Source: Cognatilysobacter tabacisoli (GTDB taxonomy: Bacteria; Pseudomonadota; Gammaproteobacteria; Xanthomonadales; Xanthomonadaceae). From it: DNA of 64,000 nucleotides. The notes under the pieces were generated by a model. The model did not search any database. It was not told the origin of the DNA and saw only the letters and a list, made by a program, of their open reading frames with translations. Positions 16,569 through 23,765 of the stretch are shown here, in pieces. Position numbers and translations under genes: made by a program. Every line of letters starts with the position of its first letter. The first letter of the stretch is position 1. The stretch spans positions 620,001 to 684,000 of the forward strand of contig NZ_QXJI01000001.1 of NCBI RefSeq assembly GCF_003586305.1. Direction: 5' to 3'.

Positions 16569-19500
16569 AGGCATGGCGTGTCGCGGCCGCGTTGGCGGCG
16601 CTGGTTCCGCTGGGTGCGCTGGCGCAGGAGCGCGCTGCGCCGCGCGTGCTGGACGATTTCGAATCACCCGGGACTTGGCGCGTCGTCACCTCCGACCAGG
16701 TCAGCGGCACGTTGCGCCGTGTCGACGGCGACCAGGGCGCTGCGCTGTGCCTGGACTACGACTTCAACGGCGTATCCGGCTACGCCGGGCTGCAGCGCGA
16801 CCTGTCGCTCGAGTACCCGGCCGACTACGAGTTTGCGTACCGCCTGCGCGGCGAGTCGCCGGCCAACGACCTGCAGTTCAAGCTGGTCGACGCCAGCGGC
16901 GACAACGTGTGGTGGGTCAACCGCACGCGGGTGGCGTTTCCCGGCGAGTGGACTCCGGTCGTGCACAAGCGCCGCCACATCTCGCGCGCGTGGGGGCCGG
17001 CGCCTGACCCGACCCTGCGCCGCAGCGCCAGACTCGAGTTCACCGTGTACAACAGCGCCGGAGGCAAGGGCTCGGTCTGCTTCGACACGCTGACGTTCCG
17101 CGAGCGGCCGCTCGAGACCGACCCGCCGCCGCGGCCGCTGGCCTCGGCCACGGTGGCGCATGCGCCGGCGTCGCTGGCGGTCGATGGCTCGGAGGCGACG
17201 CGCTGGCGCGTGCCGGCGGGCACCGCCGCATCGCTGACGCTGGACTTGGGCCGGATGCGCGAGTTCGGCGGGCTGCGCCTGCGCTGGGCGCCCGACGAGG
17301 CGGCGACGCGCTATGCGATTTCGCTGTCGGACGACGCAGCCGACTGGCGGCCCGCGCGCCGCGTCGTCGACGGCAACGGCGGCCTCGACCCGATCGCGCT
17401 GCCGGAATCGGAGGCACGCTACGTCCGCGTGGACGTCGAGGCGGGCGAGGGCGCGCGCATCGGGCTGGCCGAAGTCACGGTCGAACCGCTGGCCTTTGCC
17501 GCGACGGCGAACGACTTCGTCAAGTCGATCGCGCAGGCCTCGCCGCGCGGCACGTACCCGCGAGGATTCCATGGCGAGCAGCCCTACTGGACCGTGGTCG
17601 GCATCGACGGCGGGCCGGACCAGGGCCTGATAGGCGAGGACGGCGCGATCGAGCTGGGCAAGGGCAGCTTCAGCATCGAGCCGTTCGTGGTCAGCGCTGG
17701 GCGGCTGGTGACCTGGGCCGACGTCGAGACGGCGCAGTCGCTGCAGGACGGCTACCTGCCGATCCCGAGCGTGCGCTGGACCCACCCGGACTTCGCGCTC
17801 GACGTCACCGCGTTCGCGCACGGCACGCCGGAGCGCTCGCAGCTCGTCGGCCGCTACCGGCTGACCAACACCGGTGCCACCGCTCGCGACTACACGCTGG
17901 CGTTGGCCGCGCGGCCGCTGCAGGTCAATCCGCCGACGCAGTTCCTCAGCGTGACCGGCGGCGTCAGCCCGATCCGCGCGCTCGCGGTCGATGCGGGCGG
18001 CTGGCGCGGTGCAGGGCGCGACGTGCGGCTGACGTCGCCGGGCGACCATGCGCTGGCGTCGACCTTCGACCAGGGCGAGATCGTCGAGCGGCTGCGTGCG
18101 ACGGACTGGTCGCGCTTCGCCCTGACGCGCTCCGGCGCGAAGCCCGCGTCCTGGCCGCTCGCCGGCCGCGCGAGCGTCGATGATCCGACCGGCCTCGCCT
18201 CGGGCGCCGTGTTCTACACCGTGCGGCTGCAGCCGGGCGAGAGCCGCGAGTTCGACTGGCGCAGCGGCCTGAGCGGCGCCGCGCCCGATCCGGCCGCGAG
18301 CGCCGCGGCGCTGCAGGACGAGGTCGCGGCGCAGTGGCGCGAGGCGCTCGATCGCGTGACGCTGCGCGTGCCCGAGGCCGGGCGGGGCGTGGTCGACACG
18401 CTGCGCACGGGGCTGGCGCACATGCTGATCAGCCGCATCGGCCCGCGCCTGCAGCCGGGCACGCGCTCGTACGCGCGCGCGTGGATCCGCGACGGCGCGA
18501 TGATCGGCGAGGGGCTGCTGCGGATGGGCCGCGAGGACGTCGCCGAGGAGTTCCTGCGGTGGTACGCGCCATACCAGTTCGACAACGGCAAGGTCCCATG
18601 CTGCGTCGACGACCGCGGCAGCGATCCGGTGCCGGAGAACGACAGCCACGGCGAGCTGGTGTTCACCGTCGCCGAGGTCTACCGCTACACCCGCGACCGC
18701 CGTTTGCTCGAGGATCTGTGGCCGAACGTGGTCGGCGCGGTGAAGTACATGGACGAGCTGCGGCTGAGCGAGCGCACCGCCGCCAACCGCGCGGTCAACC
18801 CGGCGTTCTACGGAATGATGCCGGCCTCGATCAGCCACGAAGGCTACTCGGCCAAGCCCATGCACTCGTATTGGGACAACTTCTGGGCGCTGCGTGGCTA
18901 CAAGGATGCGGTGCAGATCGCGCAGTGGCTCGGGCGCGAGCGCGACGCGCGGCGTTTCGCGGCGTCGCGCGACCAGTTCGCCGCGGACCTCGTGGCGTCG
19001 CTCGAGGCCGCCACGCGCCAGCACGGCATCGGCTACCTGCCGGGCGCGGCCGAGCTCGGCGACTTCGACGCGACTTCGACCACGATCGCGCTCGCGCCGG
19101 GCGGCGAGCAGCACCGGCTCCCGCAGGACAAGCTGCTCGGCACCTTCGAGCGCTACTGGCGCGAGTTCGTCGCCCGTCGCGACGGCACGCGCGAGTGGAA
19201 GGACTACACGCCGTACGAGCTGCGCACCGTCGGGACGTTCGTGCGGCTCGGCTGGCGCGATCGCGCGCACGAGGCGCTGGACTTCTTCTTCGCCGACCAG
19301 CAGCCGCGCGGCTGGAACCAGTGGGCCGAGGTGGTCTCGCGCACGCCGCGCACGCCGTTCTTCGTCGGCGACCTGCCGCACGCGTGGGTGGAGTCGGACT
19401 ACGTGCGCTCGGCGCTGGACCTGTTCGCGTACACCCGCGAGCGCGACGACGCGCTGGTGATCGCCGCCGGGATTCCGGACGCCTGGGTCGCCGCCGACGG

Positions 19501-19744
19501 CGTGCAGGTGGCGAACCTGCGCACGCCTTACGGGCCGCTGGCGTACACGCTCCGGGCCGAGGGCAGCGCGCTGGCGCTGGACGTGCCGGCCGGGCTGAAG
19601 CTTCCGGCGGGCGGGCTGGTGGTGTCGCTGCCGCCGGGCTGGCGCAACGGCGCGGCGACGCTCGACGGTCGCGCGGTGAAGCTGGACGAGGGCGAGCTGC
19701 GCATCAAGCGCCTGCCGGCGCGCGCCACGGTCGAGCGGCCGTGA
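16565..19744 (+). CDS. Large exported protein: CBM11/CIA30-like and F5/8-type C domains plus putative six-hairpin glycosidase, family unassigned
   Basis: A 1059-residue protein. Residues 1-20 are a signal peptide (cleavage after ALA), so periplasmic. Residues 27-178 look like a jelly-roll carbohydrate-binding domain (VLDDFESPGTWRV); 190-308 like a discoidin/F5-8-type C domain (ASLAVDGSEATRWRVP, ARYVRVDV). From about 320 there is a beta-rich part and then, from about 600, an (alpha/alpha)6-like part with WIRDGAM (640-646), PENDSHGE (690-697) and GWNQWAEVV (916-924). Glu691, Asp693, Glu697 and Glu922 are candidate catalytic acids. The WxRDGA pattern recalls GH15-like enzymes, but I cannot place it in a named GH family. 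GTG start overlaps the permease stop. Confidence 0.8.
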   Translation: MKAWRVAAALAALVPLGALAQERAAPRVLDDFESPGTWRVVTSDQVSGTLRRVDGDQGAALCLDYDFNGVSGYAGLQRDLSLEYPADYEFAYRLRGESPANDLQFKLVDASGDNVWWVNRTRVAFPGEWTPVVHKRRHISRAWGPAPDPTLRRSARLEFTVYNSAGGKGSVCFDTLTFRERPLETDPPPRPLASATVAHAPASLAVDGSEATRWRVPAGTAASLTLDLGRMREFGGLRLRWAPDEAATRYAISLSDDAADWRPARRVVDGNGGLDPIALPESEARYVRVDVEAGEGARIGLAEVTVEPLAFAATANDFVKSIAQASPRGTYPRGFHGEQPYWTVVGIDGGPDQGLIGEDGAIELGKGSFSIEPFVVSAGRLVTWADVETAQSLQDGYLPIPSVRWTHPDFALDVTAFAHGTPERSQLVGRYRLTNTGATARDYTLALAARPLQVNPPTQFLSVTGGVSPIRALAVDAGGWRGAGRDVRLTSPGDHALASTFDQGEIVERLRATDWSRFALTRSGAKPASWPLAGRASVDDPTGLASGAVFYTVRLQPGESREFDWRSGLSGAAPDPAASAAALQDEVAAQWREALDRVTLRVPEAGRGVVDTLRTGLAHMLISRIGPRLQPGTRSYARAWIRDGAMIGEGLLRMGREDVAEEFLRWYAPYQFDNGKVPCCVDDRGSDPVPENDSHGELVFTVAEVYRYTRDRRLLEDLWPNVVGAVKYMDELRLSERTAANRAVNPAFYGMMPASISHEGYSAKPMHSYWDNFWALRGYKDAVQIAQWLGRERDARRFAASRDQFAADLVASLEAATRQHGIGYLPGAAELGDFDATSTTIALAPGGEQHRLPQDKLLGTFERYWREFVARRDGTREWKDYTPYELRTVGTFVRLGWRDRAHEALDFFFADQQPRGWNQWAEVVSRTPRTPFFVGDLPHAWVESDYVRSALDLFAYTRERDDALVIAAGIPDAWVAADGVQVANLRTPYGPLAYTLRAEGSALALDVPAGLKLPAGGLVVSLPPGWRNGAATLDGRAVKLDEGELRIKRLPARATVERP

Positions 19745-19765
19745 CGCGCACGGCGCGGGACCGGG

Positions 19766-21142
19766 TCAGTACGGCAGCGGGTCGGCCAGCGAGCGGCCGT
19801 GCGTGGCAATGACGTTCGAGTACCAGCGCGCGCTGTCCTTCGGCGTGCGCTCCTGCGTGCCGTAGTTCACGTGCACCATGCCGAATCGCTTGGAGTAGCC
19901 GAGCGACCATTCCAGGTTGTCCATCAGCGACCACAGCATGTAGCCGCGGATGTCGACGCCGGCCTGGATCGCGTCGTAGATCGCGCCGAGGTGCTGGCGC
20001 AGGTAGTCGATGCGAAGCGGGTCACGTACGCGGCGCGCGCCGGTCTCGTCGACGCTGGCGGTCGGCGGGTCGAAGAACGCCGCGCCGTTCTCGGTGATGT
20101 AGACCGGCAGGTCGCCGTAGGTCTGCTTGAACCACAGCAGCAGATCGGTCAGGCCCTTCGGGAAGACCTCCCAGCCGGTCTCGGTGTACGTGCCCAGCGG
20201 CTGGCGCACCACGCCGGTGTTGAGCGGGTAGCTCTCGGCGGCGCGGGTCACGCTGCGGGTGTAGTAGTTGATGCCGACGAAGTCGAGCTTCTGACGGATA
20301 AGGTCGAAGTCGGCCGCCGGCCAGTCCGGCCATGCGTCGCCGAAGATCTCTTGCAGTTCGGCCGGGTAGTGGCCGAGCAGGGCGGGGTGCAGGTACTGCT
20401 CGTTCATGTACGCGTGCGCGCGGCGGACTGCGGCCGCGTCCTCGGCCGAGTCGCTGGCCGGGTACTTGGGTTCGATGTTCACTACCAGGCCGATCTCGTG
20501 CTTGCCGATGTCGCGGTAGGCCTTCACCGCCGCGCCATGCGCGCGCATCAGGTTGTGGCTGGCGATCGGCGCTTCGTAGCGGCTGCGGTGGCCCGGCGCC
20601 AGCGCGCCGTGCAGGTAGCCGCCGTCGGTGATCACCCATGGTTCGTTGAGCGTGACCCACTTCTTGACCCGGCCGTCGAGGGCGCGGAACAGCACGCTGC
20701 CGTACTCGGCGAACCAGTCCGCACTGTCGCGGTTGAGCCAGCCGCCGCGGTCGTCGAGCGCGGCCGGCAGGTCCCAGTGGTACAGCGTCAGCAGCGGCTC
20801 GATGCCGTTGGCCAGCAGCTCGTCGACCAGCCGCGAGTAGAAGTCGACGCCCGCCGGGTTCACCCGCCCGGTGCCGTCGGGCAGGATCCGCGACCACGAC
20901 ACGCTGAAGCGGTAGGCCTGCAGGCCCAGCTCGCGCATCAGCTTCACGTCGTCCTTCCAGCGGCGGTAGTGGTCGCACGCGACGTCGCCGGTGTCGCCGT
21001 TGAGCATCATTCCCGGCGTGTGGGCGAAGCGGGTCCAGATGCTCGGGCCGGCACCGTCGGCCAGCGGCGAGCCTTCGATCTGGTGCGCGGCCGTCGCCGC
21101 CCCCCACAGGAAACCATCGGGAAAGACCGGGGCGTGGCTCAT
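19766..21142 (-). CDS. GH1 beta-glucosidase, cytoplasmic
   Basis: A 458-residue family 1 glycosidase: FPDGFLWGAATAAHQIEG at the start, acid/base Glu167 in TLNEPW, nucleophile Glu351 in YITENGAAF, and WSLMDNLEWSLGYSKRFG near the C-terminus. Length is standard and there is no signal peptide, so it should act on disaccharides or short oligosaccharides after ABC import. It is transcribed leftward, convergent with the 1059-residue gene (21-nt gap) and divergent from the ATPase gene. An operator-like site at 21184 lies 42 nt upstream of its ATG. Linkage specificity cannot be read from sequence. Confidence 0.95.
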   Translation of the reverse strand: MSHAPVFPDGFLWGAATAAHQIEGSPLADGAGPSIWTRFAHTPGMMLNGDTGDVACDHYRRWKDDVKLMRELGLQAYRFSVSWSRILPDGTGRVNPAGVDFYSRLVDELLANGIEPLLTLYHWDLPAALDDRGGWLNRDSADWFAEYGSVLFRALDGRVKKWVTLNEPWVITDGGYLHGALAPGHRSRYEAPIASHNLMRAHGAAVKAYRDIGKHEIGLVVNIEPKYPASDSAEDAAAVRRAHAYMNEQYLHPALLGHYPAELQEIFGDAWPDWPAADFDLIRQKLDFVGINYYTRSVTRAAESYPLNTGVVRQPLGTYTETGWEVFPKGLTDLLLWFKQTYGDLPVYITENGAAFFDPPTASVDETGARRVRDPLRIDYLRQHLGAIYDAIQAGVDIRGYMLWSLMDNLEWSLGYSKRFGMVHVNYGTQERTPKDSARWYSNVIATHGRSLADPLPY

Positions 21143-21183
21143 TGCGACTTGCCTCCGTGGCAGGCGACGTTGCGTGGCGGGCG

Positions 21184-21197
21184 TGAAAACGATTACA
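21184..21197. promoter_or_regulatory. LacI-type operator, copy 3 (between GH1 and ABC-ATPase genes)
   Basis: TGAAAACGATTACA, identical over all 14 bases to copy 1. It lies between the divergent GH1 (start 21142) and ATPase (start 21281) genes. A minus-strand -10-like TATTCT (21203-21208) sits just upstream of it for GH1, so the operator would overlap the GH1 transcription start. Confidence 0.65.
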
Positions 21198-21280
21198 TGG
21201 GCAGAATAGCCGAGCCCCGGGGCAATTGCACCGGGGGTCGGGACGGGTCGCGCGGACGCGACGGCAGGGAGAACCGATAG

Positions 21281-22375
21281 ATGGCGAGTGTGTCGCTGAC
21301 CCGCGTGCGCAAGGTCTACCCGAACGGGTTCGTCGGCGTGGCCGACGCGACGTTCCAGGTCGCCGACGGCGAGCTGCTGGTGCTGGTCGGGCCGTCCGGC
21401 TGCGGCAAGTCGACCCTGCTGCGGATGATCGCCGGCCTCGAAACGATCACCGACGGCGAGCTGCGAATCGGCGACCGCCGGGTCAACGAGCTGCCGCCGA
21501 AGGACCGCGACATCGCGATGGTGTTCCAGAGCTACGCGCTGTATCCGCACATGACGGTCGCCGAAAACCTCGGCTTCGCGCTGAAGCTGCGGGGCCTGTC
21601 GAAGCCCGACATCGCCGCGCGCGTCGGCGAGGCCGCGGCGATGCTGGAGCTCGATGCGCTGCTCGACCGCAAGCCGGCGGCGCTGTCGGGCGGCCAGCGC
21701 CAGCGCGTGGCGCTCGGGCGCGCGCTCGTGCGCCACCCGCAGGTATTCCTCCTCGACGAGCCGCTGTCGAACCTCGACGCCAAGCTGCGCAGCGGCATGC
21801 GGGTCGAGATCGCGCGCCTGCACCGCAGGCTCGGCGCGACGATGGTGTACGTCACCCACGACCAGATCGAGGCGATGACGCTCGGCCAGCGCATCGTCGT
21901 GCTGAAGGACGGGCAGATCCAGCAGATCGACACGCCGATGGCGCTGTACCGGCGCCCGGCCAACCTGTTCGTCGCGACGTTCCTCGGCAGCCCGGCGATG
22001 AACGTGCTGCGCGGACGGCTCGTGCAGGCCGGCGGCGTCGCCCTCTACCTCGGCGACGGCCTGCGGCTGCCGATCGACCCGCTCGCCTCGGGGGTTGCCG
22101 ACGCGTGGCTGGGCCGCGAGGTCGCGATGGGCGTGCGCCCGGAGCACCTGCTGCCGGCGGCGGACGGCGGCGGGTTCGAGGCCGAGGTCGACGTGGTCGA
22201 GCCGATCGGCAGCGAGACCTTCATCAACCTGCGGCTGGGCCCGCACCCGATGGTCGCGCGGCTGGCGCCCGAAGCCGCGGTCGACGTCGGGCAGCGGCTG
22301 CGCCTGGCCGTCGCGCCGGCGCACCTGCACTGGTTCGATGCCGCGACCGGCGAGCGGCTCGACGCGGCGGGCTGA
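21281..22375 (+). CDS. Sugar ABC transporter ATP-binding protein (MsmX/UgpC type)
   Basis: A 364-residue ATPase: Walker A GPSGCGKST (38-46), Q-loop in MVFQSYALYPHMT, signature LSGGQRQR, Walker B VFLLDEPLSNLDAKLR, H-loop in TMVYVTHDQIEAM, and a C-terminal TOBE/OB regulatory domain from about residue 235. It belongs to the CUT1 class that powers MalFG-type permeases, and is the only ATPase in the locus, so it very probably serves the importer at 13563-16568. MsmX-type ATPases can also serve several importers. It lies divergently from GH1, sharing its operator region. Confidence 0.93.
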   Translation: MASVSLTRVRKVYPNGFVGVADATFQVADGELLVLVGPSGCGKSTLLRMIAGLETITDGELRIGDRRVNELPPKDRDIAMVFQSYALYPHMTVAENLGFALKLRGLSKPDIAARVGEAAAMLELDALLDRKPAALSGGQRQRVALGRALVRHPQVFLLDEPLSNLDAKLRSGMRVEIARLHRRLGATMVYVTHDQIEAMTLGQRIVVLKDGQIQQIDTPMALYRRPANLFVATFLGSPAMNVLRGRLVQAGGVALYLGDGLRLPIDPLASGVADAWLGREVAMGVRPEHLLPAADGGGFEAEVDVVEPIGSETFINLRLGPHPMVARLAPEAAVDVGQRLRLAVAPAHLHWFDAATGERLDAAG

Positions 22376-22473
22376 CGGCCGCGCGCAGCCGTTGGGGGCC
22401 GGGCCGGGGCTTCGCGCGTGCGGACCGGCAAGCTAAAGTCGGCGCCACGGACCCCACGAGGCAGCCAAGGACC

Positions 22474-23529
22474 ATGGCAGCAATCACGATTCGCGACGTC
22501 GCGCGGCTCGCACAGGTATCGGTCGCGACGGTGTCGCGCGCGCTCAACGGACAGGGCCACGTGGCCGAGGCGGTGCGCGAGCGCGTCGCCGAAGCCGCCC
22601 GCCAGCTGCAGTACACCCCGCACGCCGGCGCCCGCAGCCTGAGCCGCCGCCGCACCAACACGCTGGGCATCGTGCTGCCGCGACTTGCGGCCGGGTTCTT
22701 CCACGACCTGCTGCGCGGCATGGACGATGCAGCGCGTAACGCGGACCACCACCTGCTGCTGGCCGCGCACCACGCCGATGACGACGCGATGCTCGCGGCG
22801 ATGCGCGCGATGCACGGGCGCGTCGACGGGCTGGTCGTGATGGGCAATGCCGACGCGGCGCTGCGGGCCGGGGTCGAAGAGCCGCTGCTGCAGATCGGCA
22901 CCGCCCTGTCGCCGGGCGCGCCCGCGGTGGCCATCGACCACCACGCCGGCGCGATGGCAATGGTCGAGCACCTGGTCGCCATCGGGCACCAGCGCATCGC
23001 GTTCATCGCCGGTCCGTCGGGGCATGCGCCGGCACGCGAGCGGCTCGGCGGCTACCTGGAGGCCATGGCGCGCCTGCTGCCCCGCGTCGAGCCGTGCGTC
23101 GTGCCGGGCGATTTCGACCGCACCTCGGGCATCCGCGCGGCGCTGACGCTGATGGGCGCGCCGGAACTTCCCGACGCGGTCTTCGCCGGCAACGACCAGA
23201 CGGCGCTGGGCTGCCTGCACGCCTTTGCCCGCACCGGCGTGTCGGTGCCCGATTCGCTGAGCGTGGTCGGCTACGACGACACGGTCGAGGCCGGCCTCGC
23301 CACCCCGGGGCTGACGACGATGCGCGTCGACGGCGCGGAGCTCGGGCGGCGGGCGGTGCGACGCCTGCTCGCGTCGCTCGGCGAGGGCGGCAGCCCGGCG
23401 ATGGTCGTGACGGAAGCCCTGGTGCCGACGCTGACCGTCCGGGACAGCACGGCCTCCCGCGTCGCGGCGGCGCTCGCCAACGCGGGTCCGCAGGGGCGGC
23501 GGGTCGGCGGCGTGCGCGAGGCGGGCTGA
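22474..23529 (+). CDS. LacI family transcriptional regulator (second of locus)
   Basis: A 351-residue LacI/GalR regulator. HTH at residues 5-26 (TIRDVARLAQVSVATVSRAL), hinge with ARSLSRRRTN, then a sensor domain (LGIVLPRLAAGFFHDLLRGM; FAGNDQTALGCL; PGLTTMRVDGAELG). It resembles the first LacI gene throughout and shares the recognition stretch VSVATVSRALNG, so both may recognise the same operator. It lies 98 nt after the ATPase gene with no operator copy of its own visible. ATG 22474 is chosen because HTH similarity starts there. Confidence 0.92.
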   Translation: MAAITIRDVARLAQVSVATVSRALNGQGHVAEAVRERVAEAARQLQYTPHAGARSLSRRRTNTLGIVLPRLAAGFFHDLLRGMDDAARNADHHLLLAAHHADDDAMLAAMRAMHGRVDGLVVMGNADAALRAGVEEPLLQIGTALSPGAPAVAIDHHAGAMAMVEHLVAIGHQRIAFIAGPSGHAPARERLGGYLEAMARLLPRVEPCVVPGDFDRTSGIRAALTLMGAPELPDAVFAGNDQTALGCLHAFARTGVSVPDSLSVVGYDDTVEAGLATPGLTTMRVDGAELGRRAVRRLLASLGEGGSPAMVVTEALVPTLTVRDSTASRVAAALANAGPQGRRVGGVREAG

Positions 23530-23634
23530 CGGCAGGCGCGGGTCCGTGCAGGCCGATCGCGGCTTGCCGACCCTCTCTAGAATCAGGCCCGGAGGCGGCG
23601 CGCAAGGCGTCCGCACCGGCTTCGGCGGGCCCGC

Positions 23635-23640
23635 TATACT
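23635..23640 (+). promoter_or_regulatory. Candidate -10 box (TATACT) upstream of smc
   Basis: TATACT lies 126 nt before the smc ATG. The stretch 23675-23730 behind it is noticeably AT-richer than the surroundings. No strong -35 is visible at 17 nt. Low-certainty placement. Confidence 0.35.
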
Positions 23641-23765
23641 CGCGTGGAAGCTCGGCCGCAGAGCCGTCAACCGCCTATTTGAATCAATCGGATAGACGGG
23701 ATTCCTAACCCAGTTTGTATTACGGTCACGTGCGACAGGGCACGTGCCGGAGGCCATCCCGCCGC

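Noticed and set aside
21214-21236. GC-rich palindrome (GCCCCGGGGC) beside the third operator
   Set aside because: Short self-complementary GC runs are frequent in this composition; there is no second copy or matching regulator.
7602-23529. Horizontal acquisition of the glucan locus
   Set aside because: GC content and codon use appear the same as the flanking core genes, and no integrase, tRNA or repeat boundary is visible.
23715-23765. Upstream extension of smc from an ATG at 23715
   Set aside because: The 17 extra residues do not fit the SMC family, which starts MRL-IKL at 23766.
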